Part shown: positions 31,441 through 44,276 of the stretch, one piece after another
Layout of the letters: each line of letters begins with the position of its first letter
How positions within the stretch are numbered: position 1 is the first letter of the stretch
Assembly (NCBI RefSeq): GCF_963082655.1
Contig: NC_081555.1
Span: 32,894,438 to 32,958,437 of the forward strand
Direction: 5' to 3'
DNA: 64,000 bases
Source of the DNA: Stomoxys calcitrans
Taxonomy: Eukaryota; Arthropoda; Insecta; Diptera; Muscidae
The notes under the pieces: model-generated
What the model was told of the DNA's origin: nothing
The model's database searches: none
Seen by the model: only the letters and a program-made list of their open reading frames with translations
Position numbers and translations under genes: made by a program

Positions 31441-33000
31441 TTAATGACTTTTAACTACACTCGTTTTCGAATAAGCCCAAAGCAGTCGATAAATGCGACG
31501 GTTGGTAGCTTCTGTTGGCAAACATCTGGGATTTAGAAAACCTGTATCATAATACAGTTTGTACAAAAATTACAAGAATCACAATACATGTGAAGGAGTT
31601 CTTTCAGGAATACATTGAAATTTTGAGCGAACTAGCGATAAAAAAAATTTTTGACCAAAAAACCGGTTTTTTGTGAACTGGTCTTTGGAAACCCGGTTTT
31701 AATAAACCGGTTCAATGTTCTACTTATTTTGTAACAATTAATACTTGGTCATATATTTGAAAACTTGTAGCAAGAAAATAATTACATATACTACCGAACT
31801 TTATTTGGCTCTATACACAAAAGACTTAAGAAACAAACTTTTCCATTAACTTATAGTCGATAAACGAAAGACTTAAGAAACGAACTTTTTCTTAAAATAT
31901 TCTACATGCGATAGAAATTGTGTATTCATTTGTTCGTTTAATAGCTTCACATTTTTTGTATAACTAACTGATGTCCAATTACGGGACCACCGTTTGCCTC
32001 TTGGGTTCGAATCCTGGCAATAAATTTATGAAATTATATTCAGATGTGATGAAGTTCACACAAAATACAGAGTAAATTGGGAAGGAGTATTTTAGTCAAA
32101 AATTTATTTATCAATTTTATTATCGTTGGTATTTGAGTTCTATTGCACAAAACACTTCCACATGAAGGTCATGTGGAAAGCCTATAAAAAATTTTAAATA
32201 ATTTTTTTTATATTTTTTTTAACATTCTGCCCCATAAACGTCATAATGAGCTGTAATATGGCTATGTTTGTTAATTATGCTACAGGAATATTAGATTCAT
32301 ACATTTCCTACTATCCCATGCCTCATGTTTATTACGCCTACCTCATTCGAAACCTTGAAATATGAAATGTACTGCCTTATTTTCGGTTAAAGAACTCACC
32401 AATTCATACTTTCTACTTTTTTTTTAAACTTCATATTCAATAAATTTTTAACACACCACTTTCACCATTCACTTGGATTTCCGCTGTTCTATTTAAACGA
32501 GGATCTATGTCTGTACAAACTAGTATTTGTATATTTGGCTCATTAACTTTAATTTACTTACCGTAGCAAATTGCTTTCACTCACAATTCAATTTCAATTT
32601 CAGTTTCAGTTTTTTTTTTCTCTATCACAGTCTGCACTTAGTTTCTTTCAACTCTTTTCCCCACTTTGATTATCATGTAGATTTTGTATCTGTTGTATAC
32701 TTTCATATTTTTTATTTTATTTTCAGTTACAAAGCAATACTCATTAATTACTTTAGTTTACACATTACGATTATATTTTAGTAATTTTTTAATTTGTCTG
32801 TAAAAACGTTTTTTTTTTTTTTGAATTGAGGAAACAAAGTTTTTGTATTTTATATTTTTGTTTTGTTAAAAAAATCATAATTAGTCTAAGCAAATTCATG
32901 TAAAAACACATCATTCATAAATATTGAATAAATTATTGTTTTTATAAATAAAATAAAAAAGGTAAGGTGTATTATTTTAAAAGGGAACAAAAGTAAGGTG
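31441..33000. other. AT-rich DNA with two dispersed-motif copies
   Basis: At 31817-31841 and 31863-31889 lie two copies of AAAGACTTAAGAAACNAACTT, also seen near 22752, 23086 and 23411. At about 31981-32025 a headless relic reads CTTGGGTTCGAATCCTGGC, a SINE1 B-box fragment. The rest is AT-rich with homopolymer runs. A Phe-rich frame near 32527 looks like chance in T-rich DNA. Confidence 0.55.
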
Positions 33001-33475
33001 GTACCCGGCCGATACGGGATAACTATGAGCACCACACAGGCTGGAACTTTGAGCTCCGACTTGTATGGTGTCCATCGGTATCACCGGAAGCTTAGCTGAA
33101 AGCTACCGGGCGCGTCCACAGGTTGCGGATGGTAGAAAGCTCCGATTTTATGAGGAGTAGCTGCAAATGCAGCCATTGGCAGTCAGCGATTTTCGAGAGG
33201 AGAGTCTCAGTGAGGAGTCAGGTGGCACTGGCTCTTAATAAAATACTGAGTGCCAATGATACCCGAGATGACAAGGCGAGTTATTGGCGCCTTCAAATAA
33301 CCAATGGTCAACATCAGCGTCTGTTCTCAGGTTAGGGACGGCTGGAGGTGAGCGTCGGATCTTGGAGCAAGCGGCTCGCTACAACGAGAGAAACATGTGC
33401 AATCCCACAAAACCCATGCGGCTGGGGCGCTGGGCCAGTAAACCGCCCCCGGAAAACTATAAGAACTACTATAAG
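33001..33475 (+). repeat. Repeat G, GC-richer segment of unknown origin
   Basis: Distinctly GC-richer than its surroundings. The stretch 33144-33220 (GAGTAGCTGCAAATGCAGCC, GAGAGTCTCAGTGAGGAGTC) is similar to 63616-63690. It could be the 5' region or ORF1 of a non-LTR element; no diagnostic motif is visible. It ends just before a family A copy. Confidence 0.45.
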
Positions 33476-33491
33476 AAACAAAGGAATAGTA

Positions 33492-34540
33492 AACAAGTAA
33501 AAGCGTGCTAAGTTCGGCCGGGCCGAATATTATATATCCTCCACCATGGATCGCATATGTCGAGTTCTTTTCCCGGCATCTCTTCTTAGGCAAAAAAAGG
33601 ATATAAGAAAAGATTTGCTCTGCTATTAGAGCGATATCAAGATATGGTCCGGTTTGGACCACAATTAAATTATATGTTGGAGACCTGTGTAAAATCCCAG
33701 CCAATTCGAATAAGAATTGCGCCCTTTGTGGGCTCAAGAAGTAAAATAGAGAGATCGATTTATATGGGAGCTATATCAGGCTATAAACCGATTCAGACCA
33801 TAATAAACACGTATGTTAATGGTCATGAGAGAATCCGTCGTACAAAATTTCAGGCAAATCGGATAATAATTGCGACCTCTAGAGGCTCAAGAAGTCAAGA
33901 TCCCAGATCGGTTTATATGGCAGCTATATCAGGTTATGAACCGATTTGAACCATATTTGGCACAGTTGTTGGATATCATAACAAAATACTACGTGCCAAA
34001 ATTCATTCAAATTGGATAAGAATTGCGCCCTCTAGAGGCTCAAGAAGTCAAGACCCAAGATCGGTTTATATGACAGCTATATAAGGTTATGGACCGATTT
34101 GAACCATACTTGGCACAGTTGTTGGATATCGTAACAAAACACGTTGTGTTAAATTTCATCTCAATCGGATAAGAATTGCGCATTCTAGAGGCTCAAAAAG
34201 TCAAGACCCAAGATCGGTTTACATGGCAGCTATATCAAAACATGAACCGATATGGCCCATTTACAATACCAACCGACCTACACTAATAAGAAGTATTTGT
34301 GCAAAATTTCAAGCGGCTAGCTTTACTCCTTCGGAAGTTAGCGTGCTTTCGACAGACAGACGGACTGACGGACGGACGGACGGACGGACGGACAGACGAA
34401 CGGACATGGCTGAATCGACATAAAATGTCACGACGATCAAGAATATATATACTTTATGGGGTCTCAGACGAATATTTCGACTAGTTACAATCAGAATGAC
34501 GAAATTAGTATACCCCCCATCTTATGGCGGAGGGTATAAA
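33492..34540 (+). mobile_element. Family A repeat, complete short copy
   Basis: Starts AACAAGTAAAAGCGTGCTAAG, palindrome at 33513-33527, TATATCCTCCACCATGGATCG, then about four monomers. It ends with a (GACG)n tract near 34357-34405, GATCAAGAATATATATACTT and GGCGGAGGGTATA. Both ends are present. Confidence 0.88.
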
Positions 34541-34578
34541 AACGGACCCCCCCAACGTTGACGACCCACGCAAACGAA

Positions 34579-35850
34579 ACAAGTAAAAAGGCGTTAAGTT
34601 CGGCCGGGCCGAACTTTGGATACCCACCACCTCGGGTATATATGTAAACCACCTTTCGTCAAAATCCGGTGCACAACTCATACCTTATGTCCCATAGCAG
34701 AAATATGTGGAGGGGCTTAACTTAACTCTTTGTCCCAAATTTCGGCAACATCGGACAATAAATGCGCTTTTTATGGCCCCAAAACCTAAAACCGAGAGAT
34801 CGGTCTATATGGTAGCTATATCCAAATCTGGACCGATCTGAGCCAAATTGATGGAGGATGTCGAAGGGTCTAACACAACTCACTGTCCCAAATTTCAGCA
34901 AAATCGGATAATAAATGTAGCTTTTATGGGCCAATGATCTTAAATAGGAGGATCGGTCTATATGGCAGCTATATCCAAATCAGGACTGATCTGAGCCAAA
35001 TTAACGAAGAATGTCGAAGGGCCTAACACAACTCACTGTCTTAAATTTCAGCAAAATCGGATAACAAATGTGGCTTTTACTGGCCTAAGATCCTAAATCG
35101 GCGGATCGGTCTATATGGCAGCTATATCCAAATCTGAACCGATCTGAGTCATATTGCAGAAGTATAACAAGGGACTTAACTTAACTCACTGTCCCAAGTT
35201 TCGGCGGCATCGGAGAATAAATGCGCCTTTTATGGGCCCAATTAATCGGAGGATCGGTCTATATGGCAGCTATATCCAAATCTGGACCGATCTGGGCCAA
35301 ATTAACGAAGGATGTCGAAGGGCTTTTCACAACTCACTGTCCGAAATTTCAGCAAAATCAGATAATAAATGCGGCTTTTATGGGCCTAAGACCCTAAATC
35401 GGAGGATCGGTCTATATGGCAGCTATATCCAAATCTGGACTGATCTGAACCAAATCGAGGAATAATGTTGGAAGGCCTAGCACAACTCGCTGTCCCAAAT
35501 TTCAGCAAAATCGGATAATAAATGTGGCTTTTATGGGCCTAAGACCCTAAATCGGCGGATTGGTCTATATGGGAGCTATATCAAGATATAGTCCGATATG
35601 GCCCATCATCGAACTTAACCTGCTTATGGACAAAAAAAAAAGAATCTGTGCAAAGTTTCAGCTCAATATCTCTTTTTTTAAAGACTGTAGCGTGATTTCA
35701 ACAGACAGACGGACAGACATGTCTAGATCGGCTTATATTTTTACGCTGATCAAGAATATATATACTTTATAGGGTCGGAAATGTATATTTCGATGTGTTG
35801 CAAACGGAATGACAAAATGAATATACCCCCATCCTTCGGTGTTGGGTATT
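34579..35850 (+). mobile_element. Family B repeat, complete copy
   Basis: Starts AACAAGTAAAAAGGCGTTAAG with the palindrome at 34600-34614 and ATACCCACCACCTCGG. About five monomers, a short GACAGACGGACAGACATG tract and GATCAAGAATATATATAC follow, and it closes with TACCCCCATCCTTCGGTG. It lies only 38 bp after the family A copy in the same orientation. Confidence 0.87.
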
Positions 35851-35855
35851 AAAAA

Positions 35856-36013
35856 GGCGCCCCGGTACCCAAGTTGGTAGCGTGCTTAATTTACCAGTGG
35901 TCGTGGGTTCAATTCCCGCCAGCAGCCTTGGTCTGGCGCTACTGTGGTACCACAATGGACATAAAATTGTCTAAGTGAGTCTGTAAAGGACTGGCGCTCT
36001 TACCTAACCTAAT
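35856..36013 (+). mobile_element. SINE2, a second tRNA-derived SINE family
   Basis: tRNA-like head with A-box-like TACCCAAGTTGGTAGCG and B box GGGTTCAATTCC, then CTGGCGCTACTGTGGTACC. It ends CTCTTACCTAACCTAAT. The tail motif ACCTAACC also ends the alpha-group LINEs, suggesting use of that LINE's machinery. It is not a working tRNA gene: the head does not fold into a regular cloverleaf by eye. Confidence 0.75.
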
Positions 36014-37170
36014 ATAGAAAGTGGTCTTCTAAAATTTATATAATGATCTTTTGACCCTACACTTAACAATTGTATTAAATTATAATAGGGTCAAAGTAAT
36101 CTTCATATGGACCTATTATAAATTCAAATAACGGCCATTACTTTGCTTAATCTAATTAATAGCTTCAAATTAACTTAAACACTAAATTTACGGTCATAGT
36201 AAAACGTCTCCATGCCACGAAATTTGCTAAGCCTCTCAAAAGTAAGGCAATGCGAAGACCCTCAAATATTGCTGCTCTTATGAAATAATCGCGACATCAA
36301 CACGAGTTACTACTCAAAATCTGGTACATACAACTAGAACATGCAACATATGAATGCAACATCAATGAAATTGAAACGAAACGAATTGAATCGCATCGAA
36401 TCAAATCACTTCACTTCACATTAAATTACTGAACTTCTATTTCTGCTCAGAGTGTCTGCGTGTGTGTGTGTGCATCTATCCAATGTTAGCAACCTAAGAC
36501 TCGAACTCTAAAAAAAATACAGCCAAAGGTAAGCAAGCACTGAGAGTGACTAAACCAATGAACGTATGAATGGATGGATGGATGCATGAAGCGACAGGCA
36601 CTGTGATGCACTCTTATGACTGCTAGCTGACTTGTGACTCAATGTCAACATACACGTTGTGACAGACAACACGATTAAATGCAAAACTCAACTTGGAAAT
36701 CCTAAACAAACATTGGAGCCCGAACTGCACACACAACACTGCACCATCACCCATGTCAAATTTCCCATACACACGTTTGCAATGATGAACACACATGAGC
36801 ATTGGCAATTTTCAAAATCAAACTGGAAACTTCAAATTGCAGAACTGGAAGAGATATGCAGCGCACATTGGAACTATAAATCGAATAGAAATTCAGAACT
36901 TAAATTTGAAGTACTTGAGGCAAAATTTGTAGGACAAGGAAGATCGACAGTCAATGTAGTAGACTCATAGCCGTTAGGATCAGATTTCGTTCCCACGCCT
37001 CTGTTATTCTATGTTATAAGGTATGCAAAGGGAGTTTCCCTGTGGCTAATATACGTCATTTTGCAAATAGCCCAAAAAAATGGAAAAAGTATGGCATTGC
37101 CATGGAAATCTCTGTAGCGAATGCTTTGTTGATTTATTGTGTCTTCAAGAATCTTATCAGTGCTAGATTT
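36014..37170. other. Unassigned DNA
   Basis: Contains a GT repeat near 36459-36473 and a GGAT repeat near 36571-36590. A 103-codon frame at 36659 has no recognisable motif and is probably chance. No repeat family was recognised. Confidence 0.5.
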
Positions 37171-39277
37171 TATACCCTTCACCATAGGATTGGAGTATAC
37201 TAATTTCGTCATTCTGTTTGTAACACCTCGAAATATAGGTCTAAGACTCTATAAAGTATATATTTACTTGATCGTCGTGACATTTTATGTCGATCTAGTC
37301 CGTCCGTCTGTCCGTCCGTGCGTCTGTCCGTCCGTCCGTCTGCTTGTCGAAAGCACGCTTCCTTTCGAAGGAGTAAAGCTAGCCGCTTGAAATTTTGCAC
37401 AAATACTTCTTATTAGTGTAGGTCGGTTGGGATTGTAAATGGGCCATACCGGTCCATGTTTTGATATAGCTGCCATATAAACCGATGTTGGGTCTTTACT
37501 TCTTGAGCCTCTAGAGGGCGCAATTCTCGTCTGATTGGAATGAAATTTTGCACGACGTGTTTTGTTATGATATCCAACAAATGTGCCATGTATGGTTCAA
37601 ATCGGTCCATAACCTGATATAGCTGCCATATAAACCGATCTTGGGTCTTGACTTCTTGAGCCTCTAGAGGGCACAATTCTTATCCGATTGGAATGGAAAA
37701 TTGCACGACGTGTTTTGTTATGAAATTCAACAAATGTGCCATGTATGGTTCAAATCGATTAATGAGTTGATATAGCTGCCATATAAACCGATCTGGGGTC
37801 TTGACATCTTGAGCCTCTAGAGGGCGCAATTCTTATCCGATTTGAATGAAATTTTGCACGACGTGTTTCGATATGACTTCCAACAACTGTGCAAAATAAG
37901 GTTCAAATCGGTCAATAAATAGATATAGCTGCCATATAAACTGATCTGGGATCTTGACATCTTGAGCCTCTAGAGGGCGCAATTATTTTCCGATTGAAAT
38001 GGAAATTTGCACGACGTGTTTTGCTATGACTTTCAACAACTGTGCAAAATAATATTCAAATCGGTCAATAACCTGATATAGCTGCCATATAAACCGATCT
38101 TGGGTCTTGACTTCTTGAGCCTCTAGAGGGCGCAATTCTTATCCGATTGGAATGAAATTTTGCACGATGTGTTTTGTTATGATACTTAACAATTTTGCAG
38201 AGTATGGTTCAAATCGGTCCATAACCTGATATAGCTGTCATATAAACCGATCGTGGGTCTGGACTTCTCGAGCCTCTAGAGGGCGCTAATCTTATCCGAA
38301 TGGAATAAAATTTTGCACGACATGTTTTGCTATGATATCCAACAATTGCGCCAAGTACGGTTCAAATCGGTCCATAACTTGATATAGCTGCCATATAAAC
38401 CGATCTTGGGTCTTGACATCTTGAGCCTCTAGAGGGCGCAATTCTTATCCGATTGGAATGAAATTTTGCACGACGTGTTTTGTTATCATATCCAACAATT
38501 GCGCTAAGTATGGTTAAAATCGGTCCTTAACCTGATATAGCTGTCATATAAACCGTTCTTGGGTCTTGACTTCTCGAGCCTCTAGAGGGCGCTAATCTTA
38601 TCCGAATGGAATAAAATTTTGCACGACATGTTTTGCTATGATATCCAACAATTGCGCCAACAATGGTTCAAATCGGTCCATAACTTGATATAGCTGCGAT
38701 ATAAATCGATCTTGGGCCTTGACTTCTTGAAGCTCTAGAGGGCGCAATTCTCATCCGATTTGATTGAAATTTTGCACGACGTGATTTGTTATGATTTCCA
38801 ACAATTGCGCTAAGTATGGTTCAAATCGGTCAATAACATGATATAGCTGCCATATAAACCGATCTTGGGTATTGACTTCTTGAGCCTCTAGAGGGCGCAA
38901 TTATTATTCGATTTACCTGAAATTTTGTACGACGCATCCTCTCATGACCATCAACATACGTGTTTATTATGGTCTGAATCGGTCTATAGTCTGATACAGC
39001 TTCCATATAAATCGTTCTCTCTATTTTACTTCTTTAGCCTCTAGAGGGCGCAATTCTTATTCGAATTGGCAGACATTTTACACAGGTCCCCAACATGTAA
39101 TTTAATTGTGGTTCGAACCGGACCATATCTTGATATCACTCTAATAGCAGAGCAAATCTTTTCTTTTATCCTATTTTTGCCTAAGAAGGGATGCCGTAAA
39201 AAGAACTCGACAAATGCGATCCATGGTGGAGGGTTACTAAGATTCGGCCCAGCAGAACTTGGCACGCTTTTACTTGG
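37171..39277 (-). mobile_element. Family A repeat, minus orientation, long copy
   Basis: Starts TATACCCTTCACCATAGGATT, then CATTCTGTTTGTAACACCTCG, a CCGTCCGTCTGTCCGTCCGTG tract and about eleven monomers. It ends GATCCATGGTGGAGGG, the damaged palindrome ATTCGGCCCAGCAGAA, then CACGCTTTTACTTGG. At about 2.1 kb it is among the longest A copies here, with both ends still identifiable. Confidence 0.88.
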
Positions 39278-39781
39278 TTGTTATATTCTTAAACTCAAAA
39301 TCCAATGTCTGGCATACGAATCCAAAATCTACATAACTGACACTTTAGTTGCCATTTATGTCTTGCTATAAAAACTTCACACTTTTCAGTTTTATCAACA
39401 AAATTATCTTCCAATGTGCAATTCCGGGTTTTCTTGAAATTGATGATGATGATGATGATGATGCTGTTCGTATGTTGTTGTGGTTACAACTTTAGTTTGG
39501 TGGTGATGGCAGCAATGTTCACAAATAAACACGTTCGTGCTTGAACTGATACCAAAAGTGATCATGCTGATGACATATGATTCCAACCAGTGTTACACAT
39601 TCAGACGCAACGGATGAACGCCACTGATACCTCTATTGCAAAAATAGTTACGCAAAAATAGTCATATGAAATAAATTTGGTATTAATTCTTGCAGATTAA
39701 AAAAATTGACTTCTTGTATTTCATGTGGGGACATTTCACGTTAAGTCGGAATACTTTTGCAACATTGATTTAGTAAGACCA
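39278..39781. other. Unassigned DNA with a GAT microsatellite
   Basis: A (GAT)8-like run lies at about 39437-39463. Nothing else was recognised. Confidence 0.5.
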
Positions 39782-39850
39782 AACAAGTAAAGCGTGCTAT
39801 GTTCGGCCGGGCCGAATCTTGGGAACCCACCACCATGGATTCTGCTAAAA
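39782..39850 (+). mobile_element. Family A end fragment abutting a LINE
   Basis: AACAAGTAAAGCGTGCTATG, the intact palindrome and AACCCACCACCATGGATT are present. Then the sequence switches to LINE gamma. Only the palindrome end of the element remains. Confidence 0.75.
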
Positions 39851-40256
39851 TTTATACAAAATAAATTCGGAAGGCTACTCAGAAGAAGACTGTCTAAGCA
39901 TAGAAGAGATTGACGAAAATGTCAACAGGATTACGACTGCAATGGTTTGATCCTTCGAAGATTGTTGTCCTCTTCGGGAAAAGAAATCAGACCAAGAAAA
40001 ACCCTGGATGATCGGGGAGATTCGCAATATTGGGAAAGTGGACCGCAGACTTTTTAACAGAACACTTCGTAAAAAAGCGGAACTTTATTGGGATGTGTAT
40101 TACACACGGCTCAAGGAATACAATACGATTACCTGAGCGGCAAAACGTGCCTCCTGGCAGCTTTTCTGCGAACAGGTCGATAGCGTTAATGACGACGCCA
40201 AGATAAAAAAGTTTCTCTCGAGAACCCATGCCCAAACTGAAACTTTAGTAGACGAC

Positions 40257-40976
40257 ATGGGAGTGAGAGCAGAGACAACGGAGGACATGTTAAGGCTTTT
40301 GATGGAAACCCATTTTCCACAGGATACGAAGGGACTCACGGAGACACCGGAATCTTGGAATAATGACGTTGATCGAAGGTTTATAATTATGGAATTTATG
40401 GTGAAGGAATCCTTGAGGAGCTTCAAACCATTTAAGTCAATCGATACTGATGGAATATTTCCGAAGTTACTGCAGGAAGAGGGAGACTATCTGGTGCCCC
40501 ACCTGGCCAATATGTTCACAGCGTTCCTAGGACTTGCATATACCCCGAAAGCCAGGCAGGAGGCAAGGGTGGTGTTTATACCCAAGCCCGGCAAGGCAAG
40601 TTATGCGACACCAAATGCCTACAGACCTTTAAGCCTTACGTCCTTTCTACTCAAAAGCATGGAACGTATTGTAGACACTATGATAAAGAGTATGACATCC
40701 AGTGAACTGCTCAAATTCAAATAGCATGCCTTTGCCAAGGGAAGGTCCGTGGAGACTGCCCTGCACAAGGTTGTGCATAGAATAGAAGAATCCTTCGATG
40801 CCAAAACGTACACCCTGGCGGTATGCATTGACATCGAGGGGGCTTTTAACAATGTGCGGACCGACACACTGATTCAATCCTTAGACCAGTACTGGGTGGA
40901 CCCGGTCCGTAGACACTGGATAAACCATATGCTAAGGAATAGGTGGATAAATTGTGTGTCCCATGGCATAATATAA
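40257..40976 (+). pseudogene. RT N-terminal half of LINE gamma
   Basis: The frame 40257-40724 reads EDMLRLLMETHFPQDTKG, VFIPKPGKASYATPNAYRPL and SLTSFLLKSMERIVD, then stops at a TAG where the reading otherwise continues HAFAKGRSVETALHKVVHR. The next frame (40749-40976) has VCIDIEGAFNN, RT motif A with its Asp. A single TAG therefore separates two halves of one domain. Confidence 0.85.
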
Positions 40977-41016
40977 GGGAGAAAGTGGCACAGGGAGCAT
41001 TTTTATCGCCACTCCT

Positions 41017-41250
41017 TTGGTTGACCACCAGGAGGGATTTGAAGCCGTCTGCTACGCAGACGATGTTATAACACTTCTAAGGGGTAAGGATCCGAACGAG
41101 CTATGCAAAAGGGCCGAAAGGGTCTTGCATATGGCATATGACTGGGCTAAATCCAAAGGTATCAATGTTAAGCCAGAGAAGATTGTGATATGCCCGTTCA
41201 CGAGGAAGACGAAAGTGGAAGAATTTAACGCACCACGTTTCAAATACTAA
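41017..41250 (+). pseudogene. RT active site of LINE gamma
   Basis: Reads GFEAVCYADDVITLLRGK with intact YADD at 41053-41064, then RAERVLHMAYDWAKSKGINV. It ends at a stop in what would be APRFLNK. The active-site box is intact, but motif B (GGxxSP) upstream has been deleted or shifted: SHGII stops at 40976. Confidence 0.85.
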
Positions 41251-41811
41251 GGTGTGATCTAGGACAGGAAACTGAATTGGAGATGTCACATTCAGAAGCG
41301 TCACAAATATTAGCTACTATGTAGACGGGCCGTAGGCTCGAAATGGGGCCAGAATCCTAGAATAGTCCACTGGCACAACAGAAGCGTGATTAGACCAATA
41401 CTTACTTACGCCTCAGTAGTTTGGTAGACTGCTATGGAGAAAAAATGCTACATAAGGACCATATAACAGGTTCAGAGAACATGTTGTCTTGGCATAGGCG
41501 GAGCGATGAGGACCACGTCCACTACGGCACTAGAGACTATTCTACATATCCGACCCGTTGACATACAAATTAAGTGTGAGGCAGCCACTGCTGCTATGAG
41601 ACTTAAGATGAGGGGAGAATGGATTGAGGATGGGAGCAGCTAATACCATCGCGGTATAATTGAGGCGACGATAGGAAAACTGGAAGGAAGGGAAGAGGTT
41701 TCCGATCGGATACCTGAGACAATACTTGCGGTCGAGTGCGAGGCACTGCTGCCACCGGCACAGTCTTGTATTGACGGAACCCCAGCATTTCCATCTGCAA
41801 GATCATGTTAC

Positions 41812-42345
41812 ACGGATGGAACAAAGCTAGAGGACAGAGTGGGCCTAGGGGTTTACATTCTGAACACAGGGACTGAGATCTGTTTTAGACTGCCTGACCA
41901 TAATACGGTTCTGCAGGTGGAAATCCGGACGATCACGGAATGCGTGAAGTGATGTGGTGCTAACGCGAGGACGTCGAGTGTGAACTTCTTTACCGACAGT
42001 AAAATTGCCCTAAGGGCAATAACAATCTGTAGGGTAGGGTCGCGAACAGTCTTGCAGTGTAAGAAGGAGATTAACGCCTTCTCTGAGGATGGCAAAATCC
42101 GCATCGTTTGGGTGCCGGGCCATAACGGAGTAAGGGGAAATGAAAGGGCAGACGATTTGGCGGTGAAGGCCAGAGGACTGCCGTCAATAAACTTGGTTAA
42201 GCCGAAGCCTTTCGGGTCGACGCAGACCGAGTTAAGAGAGTGGGCGACGAATGCGCTGCAACATTGTGAAATAGCGAATCGGTCGGTAGGACGGCGAAAA
42301 TCCTATGGGGTGATCCAGATCGTGAGAAGACGAGGCTATTACTGA
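41812..42345 (+). pseudogene. RNase H domain of LINE gamma
   Basis: YTDGTKLEDRVGLGVYIL, then QVEIRTITECV, TDSKIALRAI and IVWVPGHNGVRGNERADD give all four RNase H motifs (D, E, D and H/D). A stop (TGA) after ITECVK at about 41950 breaks the reading. It then runs on to LPSINLVKPKPFGSTQTEL. Confidence 0.87.
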
Positions 42346-42443
42346 AAGGAAGCAAGAAGGAGGTCAGTATAGCTATTGGTATCATAACGGGACTCATAGG
42401 ACTACGAGCTCACTTATGTAAAATCGCTGCGTCAAGTGATAGC

Positions 42444-42626
42444 ATGTGTAGAGCATGCGGGGAAGATGATGAGACGATGGAGCATTTCCTTTGTCATTGC
42501 CCGGCTTTCGCGTCCAACAGATACCGGCACTTAGGTGGAGACACAATTCCAGACATGAAACAACTTAGGGGAGTGGCATTGAAAACAATTAAGGATTTTG
42601 TAAGTAGCACGGAATTCCTAACTTAA
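42444..42626 (+). pseudogene. C-terminal zinc knuckle of LINE gamma
   Basis: CRACGEDDETMEHFLCHCPAF is a Cys-Cys-His-Cys pattern, followed by GGDTIPDMKQLRGVALKTIK and DFVSSTEFLT before the stop. The same segment recurs, damaged, in alpha and delta. Confidence 0.8.
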
Positions 42627-42779
42627 AATTTTCTTCTTAGAGGTTACTTCATAGTTTTAGAGGGCACAACAAGCCGATTACTGGCTTAGGTGTATGTCGA
42701 TAGTGGCATGGGGCGGATAAATATCTGCACCCTCTTTTTAACCTAACCCAACCTATGATACCAATAGCTATACTAGCCT

Positions 42780-42960
42780 TAAAACAGCTCATTGTTCCAA
42801 AATCTCAGAGAAATCAGACAGTACATGTACAAGACTTAAAGTCGAGAGATCGGTCTATATGACATCTAAGTCTAAATGGCAGCTATATTCAAATCTGAAC
42901 CGATCTGGGCCGTATTGAACAAGGATGTTGAGAGGTCGAACACAATTCATTGTTGAGAGG
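42780..42960 (+). mobile_element. Family B monomer fragment
   Basis: Contains AAAGTCGAGAGATCGGTC, ATGGCAGCTATATTCAAATC and GAACCGATCTGGGCC, then a local duplication of TTGAGAGGTCGAACACAA. No ends present. Confidence 0.65.
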
Positions 42961-44276
42961 TCGAACACAAGCCTAGTCCCTGCTCACGGGGACTCAAATG
43001 ATCGATTCCCCTACTCAAAAATGCCATAGACTTCTCGCTCGCTCAGACAATAACTATGACTCCAACCTTGCAATGCGGCCTCCGCTCCACCTATCCGAGA
43101 ACATGAAATTGACAAGCATTGTATCTAATAATTTCCAATGGGCTGGTCTGATTTCAAATGGAATGTCTCAGTTGCAAAACCGCAGATGTGTATCACATTC
43201 ACTGACAGTTTTTCCTTTCATTCGAGAACTTAAACGACTCATCAGTACCAGTCGCTTGGTAATTAAAATGTTGATAGAAGATATCAACAACATATCGTTC
43301 GTATAACTGTTAATTGTGATACGTAAATTGTTGATTACAGTTATTGCCAAATTGGAGGGATTTGTTATTGGGCAACCTCCAATTTGGCTGTAGACATTAA
43401 GCCACTGATGCTAAAGCGTTGGCAAAGCTGCTAGGCCAACACCATCATAAAATGGTAGTGGGATTTGTTATTGAGCAACTGGTCAAAGATTAAAGACGAT
43501 TTATTTTCTAAATGTATGCCGTAGATATCAATATATAACTAAGTTAAACATTTAGTTCCCCCCCCCCCCAGGCAATGATTATTAACAGCATTTTATGTCT
43601 GGCCACAGTCTCTTTGGTCTTTCGGGCTATTATGGCGTGCCATTAAGTGTATATTGAGTAATTTTGCATTTCCTATGTGGACTTCCATGGCATGATTCAT
43701 TTGCATTTCAAGTGCAATGGAACGGAATCACATTAACTCGGAAAGTTTGTTAAACTATTCTAATTGGTGGTGTGGTAATAAATAGCAGCAGTTTAAAATG
43801 AAATAATTAGCTTTTTATGCAGAATGCACATTGGAACATATCGATAAAAGATCAATGTTTTTTTTTAGTATTTTTATGGGATAGATAAGGAAATGAGAAA
43901 TTTATGGAAATATACTCAAACTTTATGGACGGCAATTTCGCAGCGGAAAATAAAGCTCTATGTTATGGCAAATATTGAAATGGAGAGGTAAAACTTCTCT
44001 ATAAGTAAAGAATAGAATATACAGGTGGATAGGGTGTTAACCAACGTTGATTTGTTATGACGGTTCCGAAGCAGACGAATTCGTTGACCATCTTAAAGTT
44101 ATAGTCGCCAACATTCACTGTTTGTTTACAGATATTAAATGACTGGAGCATTCTTAATTTCATTGGCTCTTCCCAATATCTGATCTAGAGATAGATCTGT
44201 ACCAGTTTACTATACGGGTTGTGGTTTCTCATCCAATGCAAGAGTTATCTCCACCATCTAGAACGAAACAACATGG
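42961..44276. other. Unassigned DNA
   Basis: A run of about 13 C lies at 43558-43570. The phrase GGGATTTGTTATTGNGCAAC appears twice (about 43358 and 43450) beside CCAATTTGGC stretches. No gene or repeat-family member was recognised. Confidence 0.5.

Larger units (their letters stand above)
39855..42753 (+). mobile_element. LINE copy gamma (alpha family), best preserved
   Basis: Runs from the region before RT, through RT, RNase H and a C-terminal zinc knuckle to a 3' UTR, ending TTTTTAACCTAACCCAACC. Individual domains read cleanly but are separated by stops and frameshifts. It is the best reference here for alpha, beta and delta. A 24-bp piece right after the tail (GATACCAATAGCTATACTAG) is an inverted copy of sequence near 42365-42390 inside the element. 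Confidence 0.88.

Noticed and set aside
32527..32781. 84-codon Phe/Tyr-rich frame resembling a membrane protein
   Set aside because: It lies in T-rich sequence where Phe and Leu codons arise by composition. No start context or homology is visible.
35856..35930. tRNA gene
   Set aside because: Same reason: tRNA-like promoter boxes attached to a SINE body and a CCTAACC tail.
36659..36970. 103-codon frame
   Set aside because: No motif, low-complexity stretches and no supporting splice or promoter context.
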